A DNA stretch of 64,000 bases. It comes from Bacteroidales bacterium. Its GTDB lineage: Bacteria; Bacteroidota; Bacteroidia; Bacteroidales; Muribaculaceae. The DNA lies in NCBI GenBank assembly GCA_022009815.1, contig CP091725.1, positions 1,054,001 through 1,118,000 of the forward strand, read 5' to 3'. The first letter of the stretch is position 1. Every line of letters starts with the position of its first letter. Of the stretch, positions 9,466 through 19,897 are shown piece after piece. The position numbers and the translations under genes are program-made. The notes beneath the pieces were generated by a model. That model did no database searches and was not told the DNA's origin. It saw nothing but the letters and a program-made list of their open reading frames with translations.

Positions 9466-10571
9466 TCATTTCTGTCGGGCGACAAACGTCACCCAGCTGT
9501 CAATGTTGTCGGATAGCGTTTCTGGATATGGCAAATCGATTTTCACGTCGGGTCGTATTCCTGACGCTCCGTTGTGATGCTTGTCGCTCAGAAAAGTGGA
9601 CGACACAGTGACCGGATAGAACACTTGGATTCGGCTGTGGGGAAGATGAAACGGTATGAGATTGCCTGTATATGCCGCTCCGGCACTGTTTTCCTTGCCG
9701 TAGATTGTGTATCGTTCACGCGAGGTGAAATTCTGTGCCACCCTCAGTATGGTCTCTGCCGCGCTGGCTGTTCGTCGGTCGATGATGAATGATATGTGGA
9801 TCTTTGCGTCGTGTGCCGGAATTTCTTCATCATCGTTGTCATCTTCATCGGAGCCAAGCAGCAGAAACGACTTGTCGGCATTGTCGTCAGTGATTAGCTG
9901 ACTCACCCAATCCTTCATGGAATTGTCGGAACGGTTGGCATACGTGTTTCTAAACCAATATTCTTCCGGGACGAGTGCCTTGTGGTCTATCAGCAGCGGG
10001 ATTAAAGGAGCCCAAAAGGCGTCGGCGCCGCCCATGTTTCCACGGATGTCGATTATTAGATTCTTGCATTTGCTGTTTTGGAAGTCGTTAACAGCATTCG
10101 CCATCCATTCAAACGAAGGGTCGTTGCCGGCACACGACGGCACACGGATCAAGTACGACCGCTTGTCGACGCGGGTGCTTAATTTCTGCGGTTCATATTT
10201 CATCAAGCCATTGTAGTCGGGAGTGTCTTTTCTTTTATAGACCTGCCAGAAAAGGTGGGCGTCAACATAATAGTGGGCGTCAAACATGGAATTAATCCAG
10301 AAAGCATACTCGCAGGCGGCTTGCCTGATTCCCATGCTGCCCGAACCTACAGCTTCTTTCAGCGATGTTTTCATGGCGTTGTATTGTGAGCTGAAGCCAT
10401 TGCTTATTATGGCCGGGAATGCCGCATAGTTTGCCTCTGTGTATGATGTCAGATAGTTGAAGTCCTGCATATTGTCGGTGATGCTGTCGGCCTCGATGTA
10501 GGAATGAGGCGAGGCGTATGCGCTTGCGCATAGGGCTACCGTCGCGCACAAGCTCAAATAAGTCTTTTCAT
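9466..10571 (-). CDS. Secreted S41-family peptidase (C-terminal processing protease type)
   Basis: About 368 residues. The natural start is probably the ATG at 10569-10571. With one A restored at the A run next to it (complement of 10565-10568) the protein begins MKKTYLSLCATVALC, a good signal peptide. The S41 core is clear: CKNLIIDIRGNMGG, then the catalytic Ser in DRRTASAAETIL, the expected downstream residues, and GASGIRPDVKIDLP near the end. Between them is an acidic insert (GSDEDDNDDEEIP). No PDZ domain is evident. It is likely periplasmic or surface-exposed, with an unknown substrate. Confidence 0.85.
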
Positions 10572-10602
10572 AAGATGCTGTTTTAGTTTGGAATAAAAAG
10601 AA

Positions 10603-10633
10603 AAAGCGGAACTCCTCCATGGTGTTCCGCTTT
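10603..10633 (-). terminator. Rho-independent terminator of gapA
   Basis: A 10-bp stem (AAAGCGGAAC / GTTCCGCTTT) with an 11-base loop lies 25 bases downstream of the gapA stop. A T-rich run follows on the minus strand (complement of 10591-10605). Confidence 0.8.
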
Positions 10634-10657
10634 GTTTTGCTATGACGTATAATCGGA

Positions 10658-11686
<1,029 letters not shown>

Positions 11687-11857
11687 TTAAAAAATTGTCT
11701 CTAAATTTCTTATTGCAAAAAGAGTGCCAATTCAAGAGGCACTGACAAACCTGTCATTTATACAATCTTCTTTCTGCCTTTTTAAAATTCTGTGCAAAAG
11801 TATATATTTTTTCGCTAATAGCGACAAAATCACGGAATTTTTTCTGTAATTTAATCT

Positions 11858-12598
11858 TTATAAACTGTTGGATGTGTGCTTTTTCATCTCCATGTAGTGT
11901 TTCTTCTGCTCTGGGGCAAGCCGTTCGACGGCATAGCGCAGCGTTGTGCGGGGCATTGTGGCTGCGTGGAGGTCGAGAAAACGCAACAGCGTGGAAATGT
12001 CGCGTTTGCCCGTTTCGCGGAGCATCCAGCCGTTGGCTTTCCGCATCAGGTCGTGGGGGTGTTGGAGCAGATGGCCGACGTTGCGGAGGGCGGTGTCGAA
12101 CTGGCGGTTGCGGATGGGCAGCATTGTCGACACGACGGCTATGCGTTGTTCCCACAGGTTGGCGCTGTCGAGAAGGCGTGGCGTGGGGTCGTTGCCTTCC
12201 ATTATCTGGTCGCCTATAATATATGGTGCGCTGAGGTCTACAAGATCCCAGTTGTTGATGCCGTTGGTGTGGGTGAGGTAGAACTGGGCTATCCGGTGTT
12301 TCTCTGCGGGGTCTTTGCGCGCCTTCCGGTAGCGTTCCACGAGCGACAGAAGTGCCGACAGCCGGTGCTCGTGGATTTCGCTGGCGAGCATCTCGGCTAC
12401 GGTTTGCAGCGGGGCGTCGAGGGTTTGTTTGGCTATATGCCTGTTGGCTGGCACCATCACCCCGATAAATTTGTCGCCTTCGCCATATTCGCCTTTGCCG
12501 GTCTTGAAAAAGCGGCTCAGTGTGTCGGCTTTGCCTGGTGTCGTTGCGGCGCTTAGCGCTGCCTGCCATTCTGCGGCGGTCGTTATTTTGTTTTCCAT
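11858..12598 (-). CDS. DNA alkylation repair protein (AlkD-like HEAT-repeat)
   Basis: A 246-residue all-helical protein of the AlkD/AlkC family. The signature INNWDLVDLSAPYIIG near residue 115 contains the Trp and Asp that in AlkD line the DNA-facing groove used for excision of N3- and N7-alkylated purines. LRKANGWMLRE-like helices follow, with RKANGWMLRETGK visible here. No signal peptide is present, so it is cytoplasmic. It is transcribed away from the rubredoxin terminator, probably alone. Confidence 0.9.
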   Translation of the reverse strand: MENKITTAAEWQAALSAATTPGKADTLSRFFKTGKGEYGEGDKFIGVMVPANRHIAKQTLDAPLQTVAEMLASEIHEHRLSALLSLVERYRKARKDPAEKHRIAQFYLTHTNGINNWDLVDLSAPYIIGDQIMEGNDPTPRLLDSANLWEQRIAVVSTMLPIRNRQFDTALRNVGHLLQHPHDLMRKANGWMLRETGKRDISTLLRFLDLHAATMPRTTLRYAVERLAPEQKKHYMEMKKHTSNSL

Positions 12599-12644
12599 AT
12601 TGTTGCACGTTTCTTATGTGCAAATATAGCGGAAAAATAAAAAA

Positions 12645-12669
12645 GGCGGAACAGAAAAATTGTTCCGCC
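12645..12669 (-). terminator. Rho-independent terminator of rubredoxin gene
   Basis: A 9-bp stem (GGCGGAACA / TGTTCCGCC) with a 7-base A-rich loop and a long T-rich tail on the minus strand, placed directly after the rubredoxin stop. Confidence 0.8.
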
Positions 12670-12686
12670 TCCAAGCAAGGGTCTTA

Positions 12687-12848
12687 TCAGTCGATTTTTT
12701 CAAAGTCTTCTTTTCCCACTCCGCAGAGGGGGCATACCCAATCGTCGGGAATGTCTTCAAATTTTGTACCTGGAGCGATGCCGTGTTCCGGGTCGCCAAT
12801 CTCTGGGTCGTAAACCCAATCGCATACTGTGCAAATGTATTTGTCCAT
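12687..12848 (-). CDS. Rubredoxin
   Basis: A 53-residue protein. It carries the two CxxC knuckles that bind one iron: [17 protein letters not shown] at residues 4-20 and [15 protein letters not shown] at residues 35-49. Rubredoxins are small cytoplasmic electron carriers, in anaerobes often feeding rubrerythrin or superoxide reductase. No such partner is adjacent. Two stop codons are followed by a strong terminator, so it appears monocistronic. Confidence 0.96.
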   Translation of the reverse strand: MDKYICTVCDWVYDPEIGDPEHGIAPGTKFEDIPDDWVCPLCGVGKEDFEKID

Positions 12849-13236
12849 ATTTTTTAGAATTTAGTTTAATGTTATAACGATTACAATGTTGATTTTGTTT
12901 TCAGCTTCGTAGTTAAACTTTTGTGGGTTTATCTACTAAAATGTTAAGAATTTATAAAAATGTGTGGTTTGCGCGGAAAGTGTTGATAAAAGTCCACTTG
13001 GTGTACCTTTTTAAAATTCTGAAATTGCTGACAATCTGTGGGGTAGTTTGTGGATTTCAAATTCTCAGAAACTTGTTTTTGGTTTAGTTTGCTGATTTAC
13101 AATGCAATGCGTTGATTTTTGCGTGTTTTGAAAAAGTCGCGGAAAAATCGTGGGTGTCAAAATGCTTGCAAAAAAGCTGATTCTATGGGAATTATTTCTA
13201 AATTTGCACATATTTTTATTCAGGAAAAAGAAATTT
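12849..13236. other. Intergenic region, no gene seen
   Basis: AT-rich divergent spacer between rubredoxin and the nucleoside-recognition gene. The only signal I find is a TAAATTTG -7-like box at 13199-13206 on the plus strand, suitably placed for the downstream gene. A frame open from 13119 has no coding character. Confidence 0.5.
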
Positions 13237-14470
13237 ATGGCTCTAAACTATATTTGGATAGGATTTTTTTCGCCCTGACTTTTGTTTTTGCTCTTTTTGA
13301 ATCGATTGTCAACGGAGATATCGACATTTGGTCGCGTGTCATGAGTTCGTCGTTCGACTCGGCGAAGACGGCTTTTGAGCTGTCGCTGGGTTTGACGGGC
13401 GTACTGTCGTTATGGATGGGTATAATGAAGATAGGGGAGAAGGGGGGGGGTTATTCCTTTCTTCGGACGTCTGGTGAGCCCGTTGTTCACACGCCTGTTT
13501 CCGGGCATTCCGAAAAACCATCCCGCGATGGGGTCTATTTTCATGAACATCTCGGCCAACATGCTCGGTCTCGACAATGCCGCAACGCCGCTCGGCCTGA
13601 AGGCTATGCAGCACATGCAGGAGCTGAACCCGAAGAAAGACACCGCCACCGATGCGATGCTGATGTTTCTGGTGCTCAACGCTTCCGGACTCGTGCTGAT
13701 TCCTATCGGCATCATGACGTATCGTGCAAGTTGCGGCGCGGCAAACCCCACCGACGTGTTTGTGCCCATACTGATAGCCACCTTCGTGTCGACGCTTTTC
13801 GGCATCGTGTCGCTGTGCCTCAAACAGCGCATCAAGATTTTCGACCGCGTGATTCTCACGTGGCTTTTAGGTCTGCTTGCCGTGGTGGTCGGCGTGGTGT
13901 GGTATTTCTCCACTCTGACGCCTGAGCAGATGCAGCGCTACAGCTCGTTTGTCGCAAACATTATCCTTTTCGGCGTGATTCTGATGTTTATAGGCGCCGG
14001 GGTGAGAAAGCGCATCAATGTCTACGAAAACTTCATAGAAGGGGCAAAGGATGGCTTTAAAACGGCTGTGATGATTATCCCTTATCTTGTGGCGATACTT
14101 GTGGCAATCGGGATGTTCCGTGCCTCGGGCGCCATGGGCGTGATGACGGGCGCGGTGTCCGAGCTGGTGAAGGCGATGGGATTCGACTCCACTTGGGTGG
14201 AGGCATTGCCCACAGCGTTGATGAAGCCGTTGAGCGGCACGGGAAGCCGTGGCTTGATGGTCGATGTGATAAATCATTTCGGCGTCGACTCGCTCGTGGC
14301 GCGTATCGCCGGATGCATCCAGGGCAGCACCGACACTACGTTCTATATTCTTGCCGTGTACTTCGGCAGCGTGGGTGTGAAAGACGCGCTATGCAGTCCC
14401 GTTCGCGCTGATGGCTGATGTGGTGGGCTCGATTACGGGTGTCGCCGTGGCTTATTTCTTCTTCGGATAG
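13237..14470 (+). CDS. Nucleoside-recognition (SpmA/SpmB-like) membrane protein, three frameshifts
   Basis: The merged protein of about 410 residues begins MALNYIWIGFFFALTF if one T is restored at the T run 13264-13270. Two further breaks lie at the G run 13442-13450 and at the GCGC near 14386. Restoring the latter gives a C-terminus ending in AVAYFFFG at the TAG 14468-14470. It has two related halves, each with several membrane helices and Gate-domain motifs such as GLTGVLSLWMGIMKIGEK, SANMLGLDNAATPLG, ALPTALMKPLSGTGSRG and GSTDTTFYILAVYFGS. This corresponds to SpmA and SpmB fused, as is standard in Bacteroidetes. The transport role is unproven. Confidence 0.88.
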
Positions 14471-14488
14471 GATAAAAACGGTGTTGGA

Positions 14489-14520
14489 TTTTGAGTTTTA
14501 GGCACTTTGCACTATCTTTG
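14489..14520 (+). promoter_or_regulatory. Bacteroidetes-type promoter of ybeY-mnmG
   Basis: TTTTG at 14489-14493, a 19-base spacer and TATCTTTG at 14513-14520 match the -33/-7 consensus of the Bacteroidetes primary sigma factor. The ybeY start lies 20 bases downstream. Confidence 0.7.
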
Positions 14521-14540
14521 TCGGTGCTTCTGAACAGAAA

Positions 14541-14981
14541 ATGGCAGAATTAACTATACTTACAGACGGCGTTGAGATGCCTCGCGTCGACAAATCGTTG
14601 ATGCATGAATGGATTGAGGCGGTGGCCCGTGGTTTTGGAAAATCTCTGGGCGACATTTCGTATATCTTTTGCAACGATGCTAAAATCCTGGAGGTCAATC
14701 GCCAATTTCTAAATCACGATTATTTTACGGATGTCATAACGTTTGATTATAGCCGCCCGCACAGAATTTCGGGCGACATTTTCATCTCGCTCGACACGGT
14801 GGCTTCAAATGCCGAAATGGTTGGCGCCACATACGAGAGGGAGTTCTATCGGGTGTTTATCCATGGCATTCTCCACTTGTGCGGGGTCAACGACAAGGGT
14901 CCTGGCGAGCGCGAGATTATGGAGCGCCACGAGGACGAATCGCTTGACATCCTGACTAATATGATTGCTCGCAAAAAATGA
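14541..14981 (+). CDS. ybeY: Endoribonuclease YbeY
   Basis: A 146-residue protein of usual length. The zinc site motif is seen as FIHGILHLCGVNDKGPGE near residue 110, with two His in HGILH. The third ligand His of typical YbeY is replaced in this phylum by the ND context. SYIFCNDAKILEVN and DVITFDYS are the other conserved blocks. YbeY is a single-strand RNase for 16S rRNA 3' maturation and 70S quality control. The stop overlaps the mnmG start by four bases. Confidence 0.93.
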   Translation: MAELTILTDGVEMPRVDKSLMHEWIEAVARGFGKSLGDISYIFCNDAKILEVNRQFLNHDYFTDVITFDYSRPHRISGDIFISLDTVASNAEMVGATYEREFYRVFIHGILHLCGVNDKGPGEREIMERHEDESLDILTNMIARKK

Positions 14982-16855
14982 AATTTGAATATGATGTCAT
15001 AGTGGTCGGTGCCGGTCATGCCGGCTGTGAGGCGGCGTGTGCTTCAGCCAATTTGGGCTCGGAGACGCTGCTCGTCACGATGGATATGAACAAGATTGCC
15101 CAAATGAGTTGCAATCCTGCTGTTGGCGGTATTGCTAAAGGTCAGATAGTCAGGGAGATAGACGCTCTTGGCGGACAGATGGGCATTGTCACCGACGAGG
15201 CTTCGATACAATTCAGGATGCTGAACCGGTCGAAGGGTCCGGCGATGTGGAGTCCGCGTGCGCAGGCCGACCGCGTGAAGTTTATCGAGGCTTGGAGAAG
15301 CCGCATTGAGAACACCGACCGCCTTTACATGTGGCAGGACTCTGTTGTGGAACTTGTCATTGAGGACGGCAGGGTAGGAGGTGTGCGCACGGCTATGGGG
15401 GTCACGTTCAAGGCGAAGTCGGTGGTGCTGACCGCTGGTACGTTTCTCGATGGTCTGATGCATATAGGCCGCGTGAAAATCGGTGGCGGACGCATCTCTG
15501 AGCCTGCGTCGCACGGCATCTCTGAGCAACTGCGCCGGCTTGGTTTCGAGGTGGGCAGAATGAAGACGGGAACGCCTGTACGCATTGACGGCCGCACGGT
15601 GCATTTCGACAAGGCTGTGCGCCAGGACGGCGACTCCGATTTCCATAAGTTCTCATATCTGCCGGATGTGAAACGCCGGTTGAAGCAGCGTCCGTGCTGG
15701 ATTGTCTACACCAATACGGAGGTGCACGACGTGCTGCGTGAGGGATTGCCCGACTCGCCGCTTTTCAATGGTCAGATCCAAAGTGTGGGGCCGCGCTATT
15801 GCCCGAGCATCGAAACGAAGATTGTCACGTTTGCCGACAAGGACCAGCATCAGCTTTTCCTTGAGCCGGAGGGCGAGACTACCCAGGAATATTATCTCAA
15901 CGGCTACTCTTCGTCGTTGCCGCTGATGGTGCAGGTGAATGCTATGCAGAAGATTCCGGCTCTTGCCGACGCGCAGATTTATCGCCCTGGATATGCGATA
16001 GAATACGACTATTTCGACCCTACGCAGTTGCGCCACACGCTTGAGACGAAGCTTGTGTCCGGACTGTTTTTTGCCGGACAGGTGAACGGCACGACGGGCT
16101 ATGAGGAGGCTGCCGGACAGGGGCTGGTGGCTGGAATCAACGCCCATCAGAAGGCTGAGGGAAAAGACCCGTTTGTGCTTGGCCGCGACGAGTCGTATAT
16201 CGGTGTGCTTATCGATGACTTGGTGACAAAGGGGGTCGACGAGCCGTACCGTATGTTTACGTCGCGCGCCGAATACCGCATCCTCCTTCGTCAGGATGAT
16301 GCCGACATGCGCCTTACGCCGCGTGGCTTTGAAATCGGACTGGCTTCGCGCGAACGCTATGATTTGATGCTCGGGAAGAAACGCCAGCGCGACGCGCTTA
16401 TCGATTTCGCACGCAATTTCTCTGTAAAGGCTGCGCGCATAAATCCTTTTCTGGAGGAGAAGGGGCTGTCGCCGCTGAGACAATCTGTGAAACTTTACGA
16501 CCTCATACTGCGTCCGCAGCTCGACATCTTTATGCTTGCCGAGGCGATCGGCCCGCTTGCCGAGCATATAGCCGGCATTGAGGAGCAGCGTCGCGAGGAA
16601 ATTGTTGAATCGGCTGAAATCTTGATAAAATATCAGGGATATATCGACCGCGAACGACTTATAGCCGAAAAAATTTCGCGCCTCGAACACGTGAAGCTGC
16701 GTGGAAAGATTGTATATGCCGACGTGAAGGCTATTTCAACCGAGGCTCGGCAGAAACTGACGAAAATCGACCCGGAAACTGTGGCGCAGGCTTCGCGTAT
16801 ACCAGGTATATCGCCGAGCGACATCAATATTCTGTTGCTGCTTTTGGGAAGATAA
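14978..16855 (+). CDS. mnmG: tRNA uridine-5-carboxymethylaminomethyl modification enzyme MnmG
   Basis: A 625-residue FAD protein of standard length. The dinucleotide-binding VVGAGHAGCEAA is at the N-terminus, followed by SCNPAVGGIAKGQIVREIDALGG, the tetrahydrofolate-region GTFLDGLMHIG, and GQVNGTTGYEEAAGQGLVAG. The C-terminal helical domain that meets MnmE ends in IPGISPSDINILLL. With MnmE it modifies the wobble uridine of several tRNAs. It is translationally coupled to ybeY. The 57 bases after its stop hold a parS-like palindrome. Confidence 0.97.
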   Translation: MKFEYDVIVVGAGHAGCEAACASANLGSETLLVTMDMNKIAQMSCNPAVGGIAKGQIVREIDALGGQMGIVTDEASIQFRMLNRSKGPAMWSPRAQADRVKFIEAWRSRIENTDRLYMWQDSVVELVIEDGRVGGVRTAMGVTFKAKSVVLTAGTFLDGLMHIGRVKIGGGRISEPASHGISEQLRRLGFEVGRMKTGTPVRIDGRTVHFDKAVRQDGDSDFHKFSYLPDVKRRLKQRPCWIVYTNTEVHDVLREGLPDSPLFNGQIQSVGPRYCPSIETKIVTFADKDQHQLFLEPEGETTQEYYLNGYSSSLPLMVQVNAMQKIPALADAQIYRPGYAIEYDYFDPTQLRHTLETKLVSGLFFAGQVNGTTGYEEAAGQGLVAGINAHQKAEGKDPFVLGRDESYIGVLIDDLVTKGVDEPYRMFTSRAEYRILLRQDDADMRLTPRGFEIGLASRERYDLMLGKKRQRDALIDFARNFSVKAARINPFLEEKGLSPLRQSVKLYDLILRPQLDIFMLAEAIGPLAEHIAGIEEQRREEIVESAEILIKYQGYIDRERLIAEKISRLEHVKLRGKIVYADVKAISTEARQKLTKIDPETVAQASRIPGISPSDINILLLLLGR

Positions 16856-16863
16856 AAAAACCG

Positions 16864-16879
16864 TGTTCCACGTGGAACA
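16864..16879. promoter_or_regulatory. Candidate parS (ParB-binding) site
   Basis: The perfect 16-bp palindrome TGTTCCACGTGGAACA sits between the mnmG stop and the apt start. It belongs to the bacterial parS family (centre CACGTG flanked by TGTTNC and its complement) and is identical to forms described for pseudomonads. parS sites recruit ParB for chromosome segregation and usually lie near oriC. mnmG (gidA) is a classical ori-proximal gene, which fits. No parA or parB is in the window. Confidence 0.7.
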
Positions 16880-16912
16880 AATTGAAGCGAATAATCAATA
16901 CACAAAATAACA

Positions 16913-17437
16913 ATGAAACTCGAAGAAGTTAAAAAAACAATCCGCGACATCTATGATTTCCCTCAGAAGGGAATCATTTTCCGCGACCTTACTACCGCAT
17001 TCAAGGATGCGGATGCCCTCTGCACTATTTCGGAGGAGTTGAAAAAGCGTTATGAAGGACTCGGAGTGACCAAAGTGGTCGGCATCGAGTCGCGTGGCTT
17101 TATCGGTGGCGCTGTGCTTGCCCGTGATTTGGGCGCTGGCTTCGTGCCTGTGCGCAAGCCTGGAAAACTGCCTGCCGACACTATCAGCAAGTCGTACAGC
17201 AAGGAGTATGGTGTGGACACTATCGAAATCCACCGCGACGCTATCGCTGAAGGCGATGTGGTGGTGCTTCACGATGATTTGCTCGCTACTGGTGGCACGA
17301 TGGCTGCGGCTTATGATTTGGTGAAATCAATGAATCCTAAGAAAATCTACATCAGCTTTATTGTCGAACTCTCTGGTCTCGACGGACGCAAGGCTTTCCC
17401 TGAGGATGTTCAGGTAGATTCGCTGATTGTTTATTAG
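16913..17437 (+). CDS. apt: Adenine phosphoribosyltransferase
   Basis: A 174-residue type I phosphoribosyltransferase. Motifs are IRDIYDFPQKGIIFRDLTT at the N-terminus, VVGIESRGFIGGAVLA, VPVRKPGKLPADT, and the PRPP-binding loop VVLHDDLLATGGTMAAA near residue 110-125. It salvages adenine to AMP. It is monocistronic, with a strong terminator directly downstream. Confidence 0.97.
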   Translation: MKLEEVKKTIRDIYDFPQKGIIFRDLTTAFKDADALCTISEELKKRYEGLGVTKVVGIESRGFIGGAVLARDLGAGFVPVRKPGKLPADTISKSYSKEYGVDTIEIHRDAIAEGDVVVLHDDLLATGGTMAAAYDLVKSMNPKKIYISFIVELSGLDGRKAFPEDVQVDSLIVY

Positions 17438-17455
17438 TCTGCGGAAATTATTTCG

Positions 17456-17463
17456 TATATTTG
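17456..17463 (+). promoter_or_regulatory. Possible -7 promoter box before uvrC
   Basis: TATATTTG matches the TAnnTTTG consensus and lies immediately before the apt terminator stem, so a transcript from it would begin inside or just at that hairpin. No good -33 box is 19 bases upstream, which lowers confidence. Confidence 0.35.
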
Positions 17464-17497
17464 CAGGCGTATGGATTCCCCATACGCCTGTTTTTTT
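17464..17497 (+). terminator. Rho-independent terminator of apt
   Basis: An 11-bp perfect stem (CAGGCGTATGG / CCATACGCCTG) with a 5-base loop and seven T residues. Confidence 0.9.
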
Positions 17498-17510
17498 ATT
17501 GTATGCTCCG

Positions 17511-19331
17511 ATGAACGATATCCTGAAAAATAAAATCAGTATGTTGCCCGACAAGCCGGGATGTTATCTCTACTACGACAAGGTGGGGACGGTTATATAT
17601 GTGGGCAAGGCGAAGAGGCTGAAACGGCGTGTGTCGTCTTATTTCAACCGTGTGCACGACTCGGTGAAGACAAACGTGCTGGTGAGCAACATCGCTGATA
17701 TGCGCTACATTGTGGTGGGCAGCGAGGACGATGCCTTGCATCTTGAAAACAGTCTTATCAAGGAGTATAAGCCGCGCTACAACATCCTGCTGAAGGACGA
17801 CAAGTCGTATCCTTGGATATGCGTCACAAACGAGTTGTATCCTCGTGTGTTTCTCACACGCAACGTTATGCCGAAGGGCGGACGTTATTATGGCCCGTAT
17901 GCGAGCACCGCGGTGGTGCGCACGCTGCTCGAGCTTCTGAAGGAGCTTTATCCGTTGCGGTCGTGCCGCTGGCCGATTACGGCTGAAAGCGTGGAGAAGC
18001 GGTCGGTGCGCGTCTGTCTGGACTATCACATCCACAATTGTCTGGGGTGCTGCGAGGGCAGGGTGTCGCCGGAGGAATACGGGGAATATATCGGTCAGGT
18101 GAAGCGCATTCTGAGCGGCGACACGCAGGCGGTTTCCGACTACCTTGTGGCGGAGATGCAGAGGCTTGCCGCCGAGCTGCGGTTTGAGGAGGCGCAGGAG
18201 CTGAAGCGGAAATATCAGTTGATTGAACGCTACAGGGCGAAGTCGGTCGTCGTGAGCGCGTCGGAAACCGACATCGATGTCTATTCGTATGAGCCGGGCG
18301 ACAATTTCGCTTACGTCAATTATATGCACGTGCGCCATGGCTCGGTGGTGCAGTGTGTGACGTTTGAGTTCCGTAAGAAGCTCGACGAGTCGCCTGAGCA
18401 GATTCTGTCGTATGCTGTTGCCGAGGCGGAGGCTCAGTTCCACAATGCTGCGCGGACGGTTGTTGTGCCGTTCTTGCCCGACTGCGCTTCGGAGAGCCGC
18501 TCGTTTGTGGTGCCGCAGCGGGGCGACAAACGGCGTCTGCTTGAGATTTCGTTGCAGAACGCGCGCCAGTATAAGCACGACAAGGTGAAGAATGCCGAGA
18601 AGCTTAATCCTGAGCAGCGGGTCACGCGTCTGCTGACGAGGATGCAGAAGGATTTCAGGCTGACGGAGCTGCCGCGCCACATTGAGTGTTTCGACAATTC
18701 CAACATTCAAGGCACTAATCCTGTGGCTTCGTGCGTGGTGTTTAAAAACGGAAAGCCGTCGAAGCGCGACTACCGCCATTTCAACATAAAGACGGTCGAG
18801 GGTCCCGACGATTTCGCTTCGATGATCGAGGTGCTCACTCGACGCTACAGCCGTCTGTTGGAGGAGGGGCAGTCGTTGCCTCAGCTGGTGGTGGTCGATG
18901 GCGGAAAAGGGCAGCTGAGTTCTGCGGTGGAGGCTTTCGACCGACTTGGAATCCGTGGCAAGGTGGCGCTTGTGGGCATTGCGAAACGGCTTGAGGAAAT
19001 CTATTTCCCGGGCGACAGTGTGCCGCTGTATATCGACAAGAATTCTGAGTCGCTGCGTGTGATTCAGCAGCTGCGCGACGAGGCTCACCGGTTCGGAATC
19101 ACTCACCATCGCAACCGCAGAAGCAAGGGGCAGACGGTCTCTGCGCTCGACTCGATAAAGGGTGTTGGAGAGAAGACTCGCACGGCGTTGCTCGCACATT
19201 TCAAGAGTTTGAAACGCCTGCGCGAGGCATCGGAAGCCGAGGTGGCGGCTGTGGTCGGACCGGCGAAGGCGAGGATTGTTGTGGCTGCGCTTTCTGATGC
19301 CGCAGAAAACGGCAGCAATGGAGATAAGTAG
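17511..19331 (+). CDS. uvrC: Excinuclease ABC subunit C
   Basis: 606 residues from the ATG at 17511; the frame is open upstream across the apt terminator, which is not credible coding. It has a GIY-YIG domain (LPDKPGCYLYYD, VIYVGKAKRLKRR), a UvrB-binding UVR motif near residue 200-230 (AELRFEEAQELKRKY), and the C-terminal RNase H-like domain with ECFDNSNIQGT and VVDGGKGQLSSA. The helix-hairpin-helix pair reads IKGVGEKTRTALLAHF. UvrC makes both incisions in nucleotide excision repair. It is full length with no frame break. Confidence 0.97.
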   Translation: MNDILKNKISMLPDKPGCYLYYDKVGTVIYVGKAKRLKRRVSSYFNRVHDSVKTNVLVSNIADMRYIVVGSEDDALHLENSLIKEYKPRYNILLKDDKSYPWICVTNELYPRVFLTRNVMPKGGRYYGPYASTAVVRTLLELLKELYPLRSCRWPITAESVEKRSVRVCLDYHIHNCLGCCEGRVSPEEYGEYIGQVKRILSGDTQAVSDYLVAEMQRLAAELRFEEAQELKRKYQLIERYRAKSVVVSASETDIDVYSYEPGDNFAYVNYMHVRHGSVVQCVTFEFRKKLDESPEQILSYAVAEAEAQFHNAARTVVVPFLPDCASESRSFVVPQRGDKRRLLEISLQNARQYKHDKVKNAEKLNPEQRVTRLLTRMQKDFRLTELPRHIECFDNSNIQGTNPVASCVVFKNGKPSKRDYRHFNIKTVEGPDDFASMIEVLTRRYSRLLEEGQSLPQLVVVDGGKGQLSSAVEAFDRLGIRGKVALVGIAKRLEEIYFPGDSVPLYIDKNSESLRVIQQLRDEAHRFGITHHRNRRSKGQTVSALDSIKGVGEKTRTALLAHFKSLKRLREASEAEVAAVVGPAKARIVVAALSDAAENGSNGDK

Positions 19332-19425
19332 TTGATAATCAGTAAAATAGCGTGTTCCGCGTGGTCAAGAGTCTGAAATTTCGCTAAAAGAAGTGTGCCA
19401 ATAGCCGATAATCGAGGATTTTTCT

Positions 19426-19433
19426 TAAATTTG
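19426..19433 (+). promoter_or_regulatory. -7 promoter box very close to dtd start
   Basis: TAAATTTG fits the Bacteroidetes -7 consensus and ends only seven bases before the dtd ATG. Initiation about 5-8 bases downstream of the box would give an almost leaderless dtd mRNA. Confidence 0.45.
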
Positions 19434-19440
19434 CACTATT

Positions 19441-19893
19441 ATGAGAATTGTTATACAAAGAGTTCGCGAGGCGTCTGTCACGATTGGCGGGGTGCTTAAG
19501 TCTGCCGTAGGTGCGGGCATGATGATACTTGTCGGCGTGGAGCACGACGACACTGCCGACGATGTGGAATGGTTGGTGAAAAAAACGCTCGGTCTGCGCA
19601 TATTCGACGATGATGCGGGGGTGATGAACCGTTCGGTTCTCGACGTTGGCGGCGAGATTCTTGTCGTCAGCCAGTTCACGCTCCATGCGTCGACACGCAA
19701 GGGAAACCGCCCGTCCTACATCCGTGCGGCGCGTCCAGAAACGGCGGTGCCGCTCTATCGTGATTTCATAGACCGTCTCAACGAGGCTTTGCCGAAGCCT
19801 TGTGGTGAAGGGGAGTTTGGCGCCGATATGCAGGTGGCGCTTGTCAACGACGGACCGGTGACAATAATCATTGACTCGCATCTAAAAGAATGA
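19441..19893 (+). CDS. dtd: D-aminoacyl-tRNA deacylase
   Basis: A 150-residue protein matching DTD along its length. It has [15 protein letters not shown] at the start, the catalytic-site loop [12 protein letters not shown] near residue 78-85, and the cross-dimer motif NDGPVTIII near the end (canonical NxGPVT). It hydrolyses D-amino acids mischarged on tRNA. Four bases separate it from a MazG-family gene, and deoC follows, so the three probably share a transcript. Confidence 0.97.
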   Translation: MRIVIQRVREASVTIGGVLKSAVGAGMMILVGVEHDDTADDVEWLVKKTLGLRIFDDDAGVMNRSVLDVGGEILVVSQFTLHASTRKGNRPSYIRAARPETAVPLYRDFIDRLNEALPKPCGEGEFGADMQVALVNDGPVTIIIDSHLKE

Positions 19894-19897
19894 CGCT

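Noticed and set aside
8208..9485. 425-codon minus-strand frame opposite the CstA gene
   Set aside because: His/Arg-rich antisense shadow; the plus strand carries an obvious transporter.
17496..19199. 567-codon minus-strand frame opposite uvrC
   Set aside because: Long only because of codon bias on the sense strand; no domain, while uvrC is unambiguous.
19354..19369. TGTTCCGCGTGGTCAA as a second parS site
   Set aside because: Four mismatches from the palindrome seen at 16864 and no dyad symmetry on the right half.
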